Shown piece by piece: positions 10,860 through 19,821 of a stretch of 64,000 nt of DNA. Origin of the DNA: Rhodococcus sp. B50 (GTDB lineage: Bacteria > Actinomycetota > Actinomycetes > Mycobacteriales > Mycobacteriaceae); the NCBI RefSeq assembly GCF_013602415.1, contig NZ_WPAG02000002.1, forward strand, positions 1,674,001 through 1,738,000. Direction: 5' to 3'. A program made the translations under genes and the position numbers. A model generated the notes under the pieces. The model was not told the origin of the DNA. It was given only the letters and a program-made list of their open reading frames with translations, and made no database searches. Position 1 is the stretch's first letter. Each line of letters opens with the position of its first letter.

Positions 10860-13145
10860 TCAGGACTCGGCGGACTCGCCGGTCGCAGCGGCCTCGGCCG
10901 ACTCGTCCTCGACGGGGACGAGGCTGATCTTGCCGCGGTTGTCGATATCGGCGATCTCGACACGGATCTTCGAGCCGACGTTCACGACGTCCTCGACCTT
11001 GGCGATGCGCTTGCCGTTGCCCAGCTTGCTGATGTGCACCAGTCCGTCGCGGCCGGGAAGCAGGGACACGAACGCACCGAACGCCGTGGTCTTGACCACG
11101 GTGCCGAGGAAGCGCTCGCCGACCTTCGGCAGCTGCGGGTTGGCGATGGCGTTGATCTTGTCGATCGCGGCCTGCGCGGACGGACCGTCCGCTGCACCGA
11201 CGTAGACGGTGCCGTCATCTTCGATGGAGATGTTGGCGCCGGTCTCCTCGGTGATCGAGTTGATCATCTTGCCCTTGGGGCCGATGACCTCACCGATCTT
11301 GTCCACCGGAACCTTGATGGTGGTGATGCGCGGAGCGAACGGGCTCATCTCGTCCGGAGCGTCGATCGCCTCGGCCATGACCTCGAGGATCGTGGCGCGG
11401 GCGTCGTGGGCCTGCGAGAGCGCACCCGCGAGCACCTGCGAGGGGATGCCGTCGAGCTTGGTGTCGAGCTGCAGGGCCGTGACGAAGTCCTTGGTGCCGG
11501 CGACCTTGAAGTCCATGTCGCCGAAGGCGTCCTCCGCACCGAGGATGTCGGTGAGGGCGACGTACCGGGTCTCGCGGGAACCGTCCTCGAGCTCGATCTC
11601 GTCGGAGACCAGGCCCATCGCGATGCCTGCGACGGGAGCCTTGAGCGGCACACCGGCGTTGAGCATCGACAGGGTCGAGGCGCACACCGAACCCATCGAG
11701 GTCGAACCGTTGGAGCTCAGGGCCTCGGACACCTGACGGATCGCGTAGGGGAACTCCTCCTGGCTCGGGAGCACCGGCATCAGGGCACGCTCGGCGAGCG
11801 CACCGTGGCCGATCTCGCGACGCTTCGGGGAGCCCACACGACCCGTCTCACCGGTGGAGTACGGCGGGAAGTTGTAGTGGTGCATGTAGCGCTTGCTGGT
11901 CTCGGGGCCCAGCGAGTCGACCTGCTGCGCCATCTTCACCATGTCGAGAGTGGTCACACCCATGATCTGGGTCTCGCCACGCTCGAACAGCGCCGAACCG
12001 TGAGCGCGCGGCACCACGGCGACCTCCGCCGAGAGCGCGCGGATGTCGGTGACCCCGCGGCCGTCGATGCGGAACTGGTCGCGCAGGATGCGCTGACGCA
12101 CGAGCTTCTTGGTGAGCGAGCGGAAGGCCGCGCCGATCTCCTTCTCGCGACCCTCGAAGTTCGGGGCGACCTGCTCGAGAACCTCGACCTTGATCTCGTC
12201 GGTGCGGTCGTCGCGATCCTGCTTGCCGGCGATGGTGAGCGCCTCGGCGAGCTTCTCCGACGCTGCGGCCTCGACCGCGGCGTACACGTCGTCCTGGTAG
12301 GCCGGGAACAGCGGGAAATCGCCGGTCGGCTTTGCGGAGGCGGCGGCGAGCTGCTGCTGTGCGACGCACAGGCGGGCGATGAACGGCTTGGCAGCCTCGA
12401 GGCCCTCGGCGACGATCGTCTCGGTCGGTGCCTGCGCACCACCCTCGACGAGCGCGATGACGTTCTCGGTTGCCTCGGCCTCGACCATCATGATCGCGAC
12501 GTCGGCGGTGTCCGGGTTGTCGGCTCCGCCGACGATCCGGCCGGCGACGACCATGTCGAAGACGGCGTTCTCGAGCTGCTCGACGGTCGGGAACGCGACC
12601 CACTGGCCCGACTTGTTGTCGTCGGAGGTGATCAGCGCGACGCGCACGCCGCCGACGGGGCCGGAGAACGGCAGGCCCGCGAGCTGGGTGGACGCGGATG
12701 CGGCGTTGATCGCGACGACGTCGTAGAGGTCGTTCGGGTTCAGGCTCAGAACCGTGACGACGACCTGGATCTCGTTGCGCAGTCCGTCGACGAAGGACGG
12801 GCGCAGCGGCCGGTCGATCAGACGACAGGTGAGGATCGCGTCGGTGGAGGGGCGTCCCTCACGACGGAAGAACGAGCCGGGGATGCGACCCGCGGCGTAC
12901 ATGCGCTCTTCGACGTCGACCGTCAGCGGAAAGAAATCGAAATGCTCTTTGGGCTGCTTCGACGCACTGGTGGCGGAGAGCAGCATGGTCTCGTCGTCGA
13001 GATAGGCGACGACCGAACCGGCGGCCTGGCGAGCGAGGCGGCCGGTCTCGAAACGGATGGTGCGGGTGCCGTAGGCACCGTTGTCGAGCGTCGCGGTGGT
13101 CTCGTAGACCCCTTCGTCGATCTCGACTGCGGTAGTGCTTGTCAT
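10860..13145 (-). CDS. pnp: Polyribonucleotide nucleotidyltransferase (PNPase)
   Basis: PNPase degrades RNA 3' to 5' using phosphate and acts in mRNA turnover. The 761-residue protein shows two RNase PH domains separated by a helical linker. The second RNase PH core has the conserved run [22 protein letters not shown] and the FERGETQ motif. A KH domain follows ([20 protein letters not shown]). The C-terminal S1 domain includes [23 protein letters not shown] short acidic tail ends the protein. The gene is also called gpsI in mycobacteria. ATG 13145 begins [12 protein letters not shown]. It follows rpsO, the usual order, after a 324-base leader with hairpins. Confidence 0.97.
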   Translation of the reverse strand: MTSTTAVEIDEGVYETTATLDNGAYGTRTIRFETGRLARQAAGSVVAYLDDETMLLSATSASKQPKEHFDFFPLTVDVEERMYAAGRIPGSFFRREGRPSTDAILTCRLIDRPLRPSFVDGLRNEIQVVVTVLSLNPNDLYDVVAINAASASTQLAGLPFSGPVGGVRVALITSDDNKSGQWVAFPTVEQLENAVFDMVVAGRIVGGADNPDTADVAIMMVEAEATENVIALVEGGAQAPTETIVAEGLEAAKPFIARLCVAQQQLAAASAKPTGDFPLFPAYQDDVYAAVEAAASEKLAEALTIAGKQDRDDRTDEIKVEVLEQVAPNFEGREKEIGAAFRSLTKKLVRQRILRDQFRIDGRGVTDIRALSAEVAVVPRAHGSALFERGETQIMGVTTLDMVKMAQQVDSLGPETSKRYMHHYNFPPYSTGETGRVGSPKRREIGHGALAERALMPVLPSQEEFPYAIRQVSEALSSNGSTSMGSVCASTLSMLNAGVPLKAPVAGIAMGLVSDEIELEDGSRETRYVALTDILGAEDAFGDMDFKVAGTKDFVTALQLDTKLDGIPSQVLAGALSQAHDARATILEVMAEAIDAPDEMSPFAPRITTIKVPVDKIGEVIGPKGKMINSITEETGANISIEDDGTVYVGAADGPSAQAAIDKINAIANPQLPKVGERFLGTVVKTTAFGAFVSLLPGRDGLVHISKLGNGKRIAKVEDVVNVGSKIRVEIADIDNRGKISLVPVEDESAEAAATGESAES

Positions 13146-13469
13146 CTGTATGTCTTCTCTTCCCTCTTCGTCTTCGCCGTACCCGCGCGGGCGCCGCGAC
13201 CCCCGTGGCCGCGGCTGCGCACCGACTCACGGAGGCGGTCGTCGATCGAAACCCTCCGGCGGATTCGGGATACGACACCCGACGGGACCGGAAGGTCACT
13301 ACCGAGGACCGACACCGTCGGTGCATACGGATCATCGCCTCTGGAGGCGATGGAAGTCGCCGGCCGAACCGGCACAAACACCGGCAGCCAACGAGGCCCA
13401 GTGTAGTGGGTACCCCGTCGGCTGCCGGAAAAGATCAGCGAATGCAGATCAGGTCGTGTCGTGTCCGCG
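13146..13469 (-). promoter_or_regulatory. rpsO-pnp intergenic leader with hairpins
   Basis: No gene is evident in these 324 bases. Two structures are visible. The first is an exact 8-bp hairpin at 13333-13352 (CATCGCCT, CTGG loop, AGGCGATG). The second is a long-range 9-bp pairing of 13381-13389 with 13420-13428, enclosing a smaller CCCA/TGGG stem. The second, nearest the rpsO stop, may be the rpsO terminator. The first would lie in the pnp 5' leader. In E. coli a hairpin in this position is cut by RNase III and mediates PNPase autoregulation; whether that holds here is inference. Confidence 0.4.
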
Positions 13470-13739
13470 TCAGCGACGCAGACCCAGACGCTGGATGAGC
13501 GAGCGGTAACGCTCGACGTCGACCTTCTCGACGTACTTCAGCAGGCGGCGACGACGACCGACCAGCAGCAGCAGGCCGCGGCGGGAGTGGTGGTCGTGCT
13601 TGTGCTGCTTGAGGTGCTCGGTGAGGTCCACAATGCGCTTGGTGAGCAGTGCCACCTGCGCCTCGGGGGAACCGGTGTCGGTCTCGTGGAGGCCGTACTC
13701 GCCGAGGATCTGCTTCTTCTGTTCGGTGGTCAGAGCCAC
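13470..13739 (-). CDS. rpsO: Small ribosomal subunit protein S15
   Basis: S15 binds 16S rRNA early in 30S assembly. The product is 89 residues, the family norm, read from GTG 13739 ([16 protein letters not shown]). Conserved positions include [31 protein letters not shown] and the C-terminal [17 protein letters not shown] lies 7 bases before the GTG, which decides this start against the longer upstream frame. A TAGGCT -10 sits at 13840-13835. The gene precedes pnp on the same strand. Confidence 0.97.
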   Translation of the reverse strand: MALTTEQKKQILGEYGLHETDTGSPEAQVALLTKRIVDLTEHLKQHKHDHHSRRGLLLLVGRRRRLLKYVEKVDVERYRSLIQRLGLRR

Positions 13740-13834
13740 TGGGTCACTCCTGTACAACTGACGTCCGCGTGACGGAAGACGGACGAAGTCCGCCCGGTAC
13801 GGCCACCGCGAACCGCAGCACGCACCGACGGACC

Positions 13835-13840
13835 AGCCTA
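13835..13840 (-). promoter_or_regulatory. Predicted -10 element of rpsO
   Basis: TAGGCT on the minus strand, 95 bases before the rpsO GTG. The same hexamer occurs before ribF, rimP and proS in this window. -35 not clear. Confidence 0.4.
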
Positions 13841-13911
13841 TCAGAGACGGTTGCGGCCACCGAACCACGATCGAGCTCGACGTTCGCCGTGGTGGCCCAT
13901 ACCCGCTCTCT

Positions 13912-15318
13912 TCACTTGCCTGCTCTGCTCACGGCGGCCGACACCTCGGCGAAGCCCTCGTCGAGCAACTCGACGTAGCGGTCGATGTCCCGATCGGGAT
14001 GGGCATCGTCGCGGGCCGGGGCCATGACGGTGACCGCGAAGGCGTCCCCCGCCCGGGCGAAGGTGTGCATGAAGTCGACACGCGGCACGAGGGCCTGCAC
14101 CCCCGCGATGAACTTCAGGTGCCCCCACGGCACGGTCCACCGCACGTCCGCGCCGCAGTTGACGCTGCTGAGTGCCGTCGCAACGCCCGGCACCGTGCCG
14201 GACGCGAGGGCGTGGGCGAGGGCACGCGCGACGCGCCGGTAGACCGGATACGGCGTGGCCCCGGTCCGGTGCATCGCGTCGATGCTCCCGGACGAGTCGA
14301 CACGTGCCCGTTCGCGGGCGAGCGAGTCGGCGATCGTCGCGGCGCGCTGCGCCGGTTCTGGGATCTCCACATGCAGGGGCACCAGCCCGCCCGCGACGCG
14401 GTTGACCCCGAGTCCCGCCGCCGATTCACCGAGCGCCACGGGAACCGCTGCGTACTCCGAGGGCAGGGCCTGTCCGCGCTCGCGGTAGTAGCGCTCCATC
14501 GCGAGCGACACCGCCGTCAATCCGAGGGCGGTCACCGTCCACGATCGTCCGGCCAGCGCCGACAGATCGGGACGCAGGATGCGAATGACCCGGCGGCTCG
14601 TCTGCGGGACGGATCCGTCCGGTGCGCTGTCCGATCCGAGCATGCCGGGCAACGGGTCCTGCGGGTGACGGCGAGCCTCCAGGTTGGCCCGCACGAGACC
14701 GACGAGCGCGAGAACCGGCCAGATCACGAGTCGGAGGATGCCGTGCAGTGTGGCCGCGACCGGGTGCGTGGTGTCCGCGGGCGGCGCGAGGCCGTCGACC
14801 TCCAGCGGCCGGTCGGCCTCTCCGAACAGGGCTTCGAGAAGCCCGCGCGCGGAAGAACCGACGAGCATGGCATGGCTCGCCTGGATCGCCGCCACCGTGA
14901 CGGTCGCGCCGGCCTCGTCCGGATCGGGAACGCCCGGGAAGACGTGCACCTGCCACGGGCACCGCCCTGCATCGACCCCGTCGGCGGACAGCCGCGCCAC
15001 GGACTCCAGCCAGTCCTCGAAGGTGGAACTACGTGTCTCGTGGACAGTGACCACTTCGTCGACGGTGAGGTCCGTCTTCACCCAGTAGGGATAGTCCAGC
15101 GACCCCGGGGCGTCGGCGATCCTGCGTGCCAGGGCGCTGACCAGATGCATCCGGGAGTCGAAGAACGAGAGAACGGACTCGCGGTCCGGGGTGCGTCCTC
15201 GATCCTCCGCGAACACCGCGAACGACCACCAATCGGTGGGTCTTCCCGGAATCGACTGAAAGTAGTTACCCGCATCGACCCACGAAAGGCGCGCGGACCT
15301 CCACTCTCGAAAAAGCAT
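13912..15318 (-). CDS. WS/DGAT-family acyltransferase-like protein, degenerate active site
   Basis: Resembles wax ester synthase/diacylglycerol acyltransferases over its full 468 residues. The N-terminus is [11 protein letters not shown] mid-region membrane-associating segment is [19 protein letters not shown]. The C-terminal domain has a [16 protein letters not shown] element. The catalytic HHxxxDG motif of the family reads SHAMLVGSS here: the second His remains, but the first His and the Asp are gone. Acyltransferase activity is therefore doubtful. It may bind acyl-CoA or have another role. ATG 15318 is preferred over an upstream TTG at 15342. It stands alone between rpsO and ribF. Confidence 0.65.
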   Translation of the reverse strand: MLFREWRSARLSWVDAGNYFQSIPGRPTDWWSFAVFAEDRGRTPDRESVLSFFDSRMHLVSALARRIADAPGSLDYPYWVKTDLTVDEVVTVHETRSSTFEDWLESVARLSADGVDAGRCPWQVHVFPGVPDPDEAGATVTVAAIQASHAMLVGSSARGLLEALFGEADRPLEVDGLAPPADTTHPVAATLHGILRLVIWPVLALVGLVRANLEARRHPQDPLPGMLGSDSAPDGSVPQTSRRVIRILRPDLSALAGRSWTVTALGLTAVSLAMERYYRERGQALPSEYAAVPVALGESAAGLGVNRVAGGLVPLHVEIPEPAQRAATIADSLARERARVDSSGSIDAMHRTGATPYPVYRRVARALAHALASGTVPGVATALSSVNCGADVRWTVPWGHLKFIAGVQALVPRVDFMHTFARAGDAFAVTVMAPARDDAHPDRDIDRYVELLDEGFAEVSAAVSRAGK

Positions 15319-15396
15319 GTAGCCGATTGTGACCGTAAACAAGCGGTTCTTGGTACCGAACTCGCAGTTTCATCCGTTCGAACGACACGAGTGTCG

Positions 15397-16362
15397 CTAC
15401 GGGGCGTTCATGAGAACCTGTCGTGCGCGTTCGGCGTCGCGATGCATCGCGGAGATCAACGCTTCCACGGAATCGAACTTCTCCATGCCCCGCAGCCGCT
15501 CGACGAAATCGACCGCCACGTGCTGGCCGTACAGGTCGGCCTTCTCGTCGAGGACGAACGCCTCCACCGTGCGCTTGCGCCCGGAGAAGGTCGGATTGGT
15601 GCCCACCGAGACGGCCGCGAGGTAGCGCTGATCGGCGGTCAGCCCCTCGACGGGTGAACCGGGGTCGAGCACCGTGAACCAGGCCGCATACACGCCGTCG
15701 GCGGGGATCGCCGCGTAGATCGGGGGTGCAACGTTGGCAGTCGGGAAGCCGAGACCGCGGCCGCGCCCGTCGCCGTGCACGACGACACCTTCGACCCGAT
15801 GCGGGCGCCCCAGTGCGTCCGCAGCCGCGGCGACGTCGCCGGCGTCGACGCACGAACGGATGTACGTCGACGAGAACGTCACGGCGTGCTCGGCGACCAG
15901 CGTGAGCCCCTGTACCGCGAACCCGAAACGCTCGCCGATCGAGCGCAGCATGTCGACGGTGCCGGCCGCCTTCTTCCCGAAGGTGAAGTTCTCCCCCACG
16001 ACGACCTCGGCCACGTGCAGTCGCTCGACGAGGATCTCGTGGGCGTACCGCTCCGGCGAGAGCTTCATGAACTCCGGGGTGAACGGCATGACGCAGAAGA
16101 CGTCGATGCCGAGTTCCTCGGCGAGTTCGGCGCGTCGCGCCAGGGTGGTCAGCTGCGCGGGATGACTACCCGGGCGGACCACTTCCATCGGGTGGGGGTC
16201 GAAGGTCATGAGCACGGCGGCCACGCCGCGCGCGCGGGCCGCTTCCACGGCACGCGCTATGAGCTGCTGATGGCCGCGGTGTACGCCGTCGAACACACCG
16301 ATCGTGAGTACACACCGACCCCAGTCCGCAGGAATTTCGTCCAGACCTCGCCATCTCTGCAC
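15397..16362 (-). CDS. ribF: Bifunctional riboflavin kinase / FAD synthetase
   Basis: RibF phosphorylates riboflavin to FMN and adenylylates FMN to FAD. The 321-residue protein has the nucleotidyltransferase loop FDGVHRGHQQL (residues 24-34) and the ENFTFGKKAAG and SSTYIRSCVDAGDV elements of the FAD synthetase half. The kinase half shows GRGLGFPTANV and the substrate-binding SVGTNPTFSG, then VEAFVLDEKADLYG. The start is GTG 16362. A TAGGCT -10 exactly six bases upstream predicts a leaderless transcript. The gene is divergent from the manganese transporter operon. Confidence 0.97.
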   Translation of the reverse strand: MQRWRGLDEIPADWGRCVLTIGVFDGVHRGHQQLIARAVEAARARGVAAVLMTFDPHPMEVVRPGSHPAQLTTLARRAELAEELGIDVFCVMPFTPEFMKLSPERYAHEILVERLHVAEVVVGENFTFGKKAAGTVDMLRSIGERFGFAVQGLTLVAEHAVTFSSTYIRSCVDAGDVAAAADALGRPHRVEGVVVHGDGRGRGLGFPTANVAPPIYAAIPADGVYAAWFTVLDPGSPVEGLTADQRYLAAVSVGTNPTFSGRKRTVEAFVLDEKADLYGQHVAVDFVERLRGMEKFDSVEALISAMHRDAERARQVLMNAP

Positions 16363-16368
16363 ATCGGC

Positions 16369-16374
16369 AGCCTA
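16369..16374 (-). promoter_or_regulatory. Predicted -10 of ribF (leaderless)
   Basis: TAGGCT on the minus strand, followed by six bases (GCCGAT) and then the ribF GTG at 16362. This spacing places the transcription start on the start codon. No Shine-Dalgarno is present. Confidence 0.5.
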
Positions 16375-16447
16375 CGGCGCGTACGCGGGCGGAGCACGTT
16401 CGGCTGTGCCACGGCGTGGCCGCGTGACGTTGACGGTCGTGCGAATG

Positions 16448-16453
16448 CATAAT
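16448..16453 (+). promoter_or_regulatory. Predicted -10 of mntA (leaderless)
   Basis: CATAAT followed by six bases and a GTG at 16460. A TTGACG lies at 16430-16435, but the 12-base spacing is too short for a standard -35. The spacing to the GTG predicts a leaderless mRNA. Confidence 0.45.
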
Positions 16454-16467
16454 TTCGGTGTGCCGAA
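16454..16467 (+). promoter_or_regulatory. Palindrome over mntA start, candidate metalloregulator operator
   Basis: TTCGG-TGTG-CCGAA, a perfect 5-bp inverted repeat with outer AA/TT partly extending the symmetry. It sits directly on the predicted transcription and translation start at 16460. The DtxR/MntR-family gene at the end of this operon is the obvious candidate binder. This is inference; the motif was not matched to a published consensus. Confidence 0.35.
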
Positions 16468-17407
16468 CTTTTCGTCGACAGCCCTCAGAACACGCTCCGG
16501 ACGTTCCCACGCCGGCCGCGTGGTCGCCGCACTCGCAGCCACCGCCTGTGCCGCCACCCTCACGGCGTGCTCGACCACCGATTCCGCCGACGACCGCCCC
16601 CTGGTCCTCACCACCTTCACGGTGCTCGCCGACATGACGCGCAACATCGCCGGTGAACACGTACGGGTGGAATCCATCACCAAGCCCGGCGCGGAGGTCC
16701 ACGGCTACGAGCCCACACCGGGGGACCTGCGGTTCGCGACCGACGCCGAACTGATCCTCGACAACGGACTCGGTCTCGAACGGTGGTTCGAGCAGTTCGT
16801 CACCGACGTCGACGCCGAGCACGTCGTCGTGAGCGAAGGTGTGGATCCGCTGCCCATCGGTGAGGGCGCGGTGACGGGACCGTACAACCCCCATGCCTGG
16901 ATGTCCCCTCTCGCCGCCCGCATCTACGTCGACAACATCGCCACGGCACTGACCGATCTCGCTCCCGAGCACTCGGGCGACTTCGCGGCCCGCGCCGAGG
17001 CGTACAAGGCCGAACTCGACAGTCTCCACGCCGAACTCGTCACCGCCCTCGACGATGTCCCCGCGAATCGGCGCGCACTGGTCACCTGCGAGGGGGCGTT
17101 CAGTTATCTCGCCCGCGACGCCGGACTGCAGGAGGCCTATCTGTGGCCGGTGAACTCGGATCAGCAGGGCACTCCCCAGCAGATCGCCCGCACCGTCGAT
17201 TTCGTGCGCACCAACGAGGTCCCGGCGGTGTTCTGCGAGTCGACCGTCTCGGACAAGGCGCAACGGCAGGTCGCGGCCGACACCGGAACCGACTTCGGCG
17301 GGATCCTCTACGTCGACTCGCTGTCCGAGGCGGACGGCCCCGTGCCCACCTACCTCGATCTGCTCCGACACGACATCGACGTCATCACGACAGGACTGGG
17401 CTCATGA
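16460..17407 (+). CDS. Manganese/zinc-type ABC transporter substrate-binding lipoprotein
   Basis: TroA/ZnuA/MntA cluster A-I binding protein, 315 residues. The signal peptide ends in lipobox LTAC (C37), so the mature protein is a surface lipoprotein. Metal ligands expected for the fold can be placed: His in EVHGYEPTPGD, His in NPHAWMSP, an acidic residue in TCEGAFSYLA, and Asp in LYVDSLSE. The TroA helix is seen in LELTDLAPEH-like sequence. GTG 16460 is chosen from the -10 spacing; ATG 16445 is an alternative. The stop overlaps the ATPase start. The MntR-type regulator downstream suggests manganese, though zinc or iron cannot be excluded. Confidence 0.88.
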   Translation: MPNFSSTALRTRSGRSHAGRVVAALAATACAATLTACSTTDSADDRPLVLTTFTVLADMTRNIAGEHVRVESITKPGAEVHGYEPTPGDLRFATDAELILDNGLGLERWFEQFVTDVDAEHVVVSEGVDPLPIGEGAVTGPYNPHAWMSPLAARIYVDNIATALTDLAPEHSGDFAARAEAYKAELDSLHAELVTALDDVPANRRALVTCEGAFSYLARDAGLQEAYLWPVNSDQQGTPQQIARTVDFVRTNEVPAVFCESTVSDKAQRQVAADTGTDFGGILYVDSLSEADGPVPTYLDLLRHDIDVITTGLGS

Positions 17408-18203
17408 CCTCGACACTCGACGCATCCGCGCTGTTCGTCGACGAATTGACGGTGCGCTACGACACCGTCCTGGCCCTGCAGGACGTCACTCTGAAGCTCG
17501 CACCCGGCCGCGTGTGCGGACTCGTGGGCACGAACGGCTCGGGCAAGTCGACGCTGTTCAAGACCATCATGGGTCTGGTGCGGCCCACCTCGGGCCGTGT
17601 CACCATCGGCGGGGCCACCACCACCGCGGCGCGGCGCCGCACGCAGGTCGCCTACGTGCCGCAGTCCGAAGCGGTCGATTGGCACTTCCCGATCGGCGTG
17701 CGCGACGTGGTCATGACGGGCCGGTACGGCCACCAGGGCTTCCTGCGCCGCCCGCGCCCCACCGACCACGATGCCGTCGACGCTGCACTCGAACGCGTGG
17801 GCATGACCGCGCTCTCCGGCCGGCAGATCGGGAAACTCTCGGGTGGCCAGCGCAAACGTGTCTTCGTGGCACGGGCGATCGCGCAGGGCTCACCGCTGCT
17901 GTTGCTCGACGAGCCGTTCGCGGGGGTCGACGCGACGACCGAGCACGCACTGACCGCCGTCATCCGGGAACTGGCCGCGAGCGGCCACGCGATCCTCGTG
18001 GCCACCCATGATCTCGCGGGTCTGACGCAGCTGTGCGACGAGGCGGTGCTGCTGCAGCGCCGCGTCCTCGTCCACGGCACCCCCGAGGAGGTTCTCCGCC
18101 CGGAGAACCTCGCACGCGCCTTCGGCGCTCCCCCACCGGCAAACGATGGACGGACGGAGTCCTGCACACAAGAGGCCCACACACACAGGAGGCCGGACGA
18201 TGA
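17404..18203 (+). CDS. Manganese-type ABC transporter ATPase, 3' end without in-frame stop
   Basis: Nucleotide-binding subunit. It has Walker A GTNGSGKST, Q-loop VAYVPQSE, signature LSGGQRKRVFVARAI, Walker B LLLLDEPF and switch His in VATHDL. Homology ends near ENLARAFGAPPPAND at about 18150. No stop follows in this frame: it stays open to 19104, through the whole permease gene, as Arg-rich shadow sequence. One extra base in the C run at 18128-18132 would bring a TGA at 18201-18203 into frame, overlapping the permease ATG as other genes here do. The end given is that inferred one. A frameshift or a sequencing error is the simplest explanation. Confidence 0.8.
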
Positions 18204-19093
18204 TCGACGTGCTCATCGAACCCCTGCAGTACGGCTTCATGCAGCGCGCACTGCTCGTGGCCGTCGCCGCGACCGTCGTGTGTGCCCTGCTCAGTTGCTG
18301 GCTCGTGCTCATCGGTTGGTCGCTGATGGGCGACGCGGTCTCGCATGCCGTGCTGCCCGGCGTCGTGCTCGCCTACCTGGTAGGAGTGCCGTTCGCGCTC
18401 GGAGCGCTGGTCTTCGCAGGGATCGCCGTGGCATTGATCTGGCTCGTCCGCGGAACGAGCCGCGTGAAGGAGGACGCCACCATCGGCATCGTCTTCACGA
18501 CGCTGTTCGCCCTCGGCGTGGTGCTGATCTCGAAGAACCCGAGCCAGATCGACCTGCACCACGTGCTGTTCGGGAACCTGCTCGGGCTCGCCACAGGCGA
18601 CGTCTGGCAGGTCTCGATCCTGGCGGCCGTCGTCCTGGCCGTGCTCGTCGCGAAGCGCCGCGATCTGACGCTGTTCGCCTTCGACCGCGTCCAGGCACAC
18701 ACGCTCGGCCTGTCCCCCGCCGCGTTGTCGGCACTGCTGCTGTCGCTGCTGGCGGTGACCATCGTCAGCGCGCTGCAGGCGGTCGGCGTGATCCTGGTCG
18801 TCGCGATGCTCATCATTCCGGGCGCGACGGCATATCTGCTCACCGACCGGATGGCCCGGATGCTGGTGATCGCGCCGGTGCTCGCCGTCATCGCCTCGGT
18901 GGTCGGTGTGTACACCAGCTACTACACCGACGCCGCGACGGGCGGCGTGGTGGTGCTCGCCCAGGCCGTGGTCTTCACCCTCGCGTACCTGTTCGCCCCG
19001 CGGCAGGGCGTCGTCACCCGATTCGTGACGCGCCGCCGCGCCCCGGAGAGCGTAAAGACGAGCGAGCCGACCGAGAACGTGATTCCCCGGTGA
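18200..19093 (+). CDS. Manganese-type ABC transporter permease
   Basis: ABC-3 family integral membrane subunit, 297 residues with eight or nine hydrophobic helices. Characteristic stretches are GWSLMGDAVSHAVLPGVV near the N-terminus, TIGIVFTTLFALGVVLIS, DLHHVLFGNLLG and VGVILVVAMLIIPGATAYLL. AGGAGG lies 7 bases before ATG 18200, which fixes the start. The gene lies within the open shadow extension of the ATPase frame. It would form the membrane channel with the ATPase and binding protein encoded upstream. Confidence 0.93.
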   Translation: MIDVLIEPLQYGFMQRALLVAVAATVVCALLSCWLVLIGWSLMGDAVSHAVLPGVVLAYLVGVPFALGALVFAGIAVALIWLVRGTSRVKEDATIGIVFTTLFALGVVLISKNPSQIDLHHVLFGNLLGLATGDVWQVSILAAVVLAVLVAKRRDLTLFAFDRVQAHTLGLSPAALSALLLSLLAVTIVSALQAVGVILVVAMLIIPGATAYLLTDRMARMLVIAPVLAVIASVVGVYTSYYTDAATGGVVVLAQAVVFTLAYLFAPRQGVVTRFVTRRRAPESVKTSEPTENVIPR

Positions 19094-19101
19094 CGGTTAC
19101 C

Positions 19102-19107
19102 TAAGCT
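19102..19107 (+). promoter_or_regulatory. Predicted -10 of the mntR-like gene (leaderless)
   Basis: TAAGCT with exactly six bases before the GTG at 19114. It overlaps a GGTTACCTAAGC stretch whose complement (TTAGGTAAC) resembles one half of a DtxR/IdeR box. The regulator may therefore have its own start in addition to operon read-through. Confidence 0.4.
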
Positions 19108-19113
19108 GGACGC

Positions 19114-19806
19114 GTGCCTGAGAGTAACGAGACCACCACGACCGAGATGCTGTCCTCGGTGGCGCAGGACTATCTCAAGATCATGTGGACGGTCCAGGAG
19201 TGGTCGGGGGACAAGATCTCCACCAAGCTGCTCGCCGAGAAGCTGGGCGTGTCGGCGTCCACCGTGTCCGAAGCGGTCCGCCGACTCGCGGATCAGGGAC
19301 TCGTCGACCACGAACGCTACGGCGCGATCTCCCTCACCGACGAGGGGCGGCAGGCCGCGGTGGCGATGGTCCGCCGCCACCGCCTCATCGAGACGTTCCT
19401 CGTCCGCGAGCTCGACTACGGGTGGGACGAGGTCCACGACGAGGCCGAGATCCTCGAGCACGCCGTCTCCGAACGGATGGTCGCGGCGATCGACGCCAAG
19501 CTCGGCCATCCCGAACGCGACCCGCACGGCGACCCGATCCCGTCGCCCGACGGCACGATCCCCTCACCCCCGGCGCGCGCCCTGAGCGAGTTCCGCGACG
19601 GTGACCACGGACGGGTGGCCCGCATCTCCGACTCCGACCCGGCCATGTTGCGCTACTTCGACGAGGTGGGCATCGCGCTGGACACCGACATCACCGTGCT
19701 CGAACGCCGGGACTTCGCGGGCACCATCTCGATCCGGCTGGGCAGGACCGAGGGCCGCACGATCGATCTCGGTCATCCGGCGGCCGAGGCGATCTGGCTC
19801 GTCTGA
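19114..19806 (+). CDS. mntR: DtxR/MntR-family metal-dependent transcriptional regulator
   Basis: Metal-activated repressor of 230 residues. The N-terminal winged helix includes STKLLAEKLGVSASTVSEAVRRL (recognition helix) and DHERYGAISLTDEGR. A dimerisation/metal-binding domain follows with RRHRLIETFLV, the DEVHDEAEILEHAVSERM acidic/His cluster and LGHPERDPHGDPIP. A FeoA/SH3-like C-terminal domain ends the protein (ISIRLGRTEGRTIDLGHPAAEAIWLV). It is probably the manganese sensor for the upstream transporter and corresponds in position to mycobacterial sirR/mntR. The exact metal is inferred. Confidence 0.9.
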   Translation: MPESNETTTTEMLSSVAQDYLKIMWTVQEWSGDKISTKLLAEKLGVSASTVSEAVRRLADQGLVDHERYGAISLTDEGRQAAVAMVRRHRLIETFLVRELDYGWDEVHDEAEILEHAVSERMVAAIDAKLGHPERDPHGDPIPSPDGTIPSPPARALSEFRDGDHGRVARISDSDPAMLRYFDEVGIALDTDITVLERRDFAGTISIRLGRTEGRTIDLGHPAAEAIWLV

Positions 19807-19821
19807 CCCGGCCGGGGCAGA

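Noticed and set aside
16381..16459. Manganese riboswitch before mntA
   Set aside because: The predicted transcript is leaderless, so there is no room for a structured 5' UTR.
18200..19104. Reading the ATPase frame as a 567-residue fusion
   Set aside because: The extension beyond about 18150 is Arg-rich, has no motif, and is antagonistic to the well-supported permease frame.
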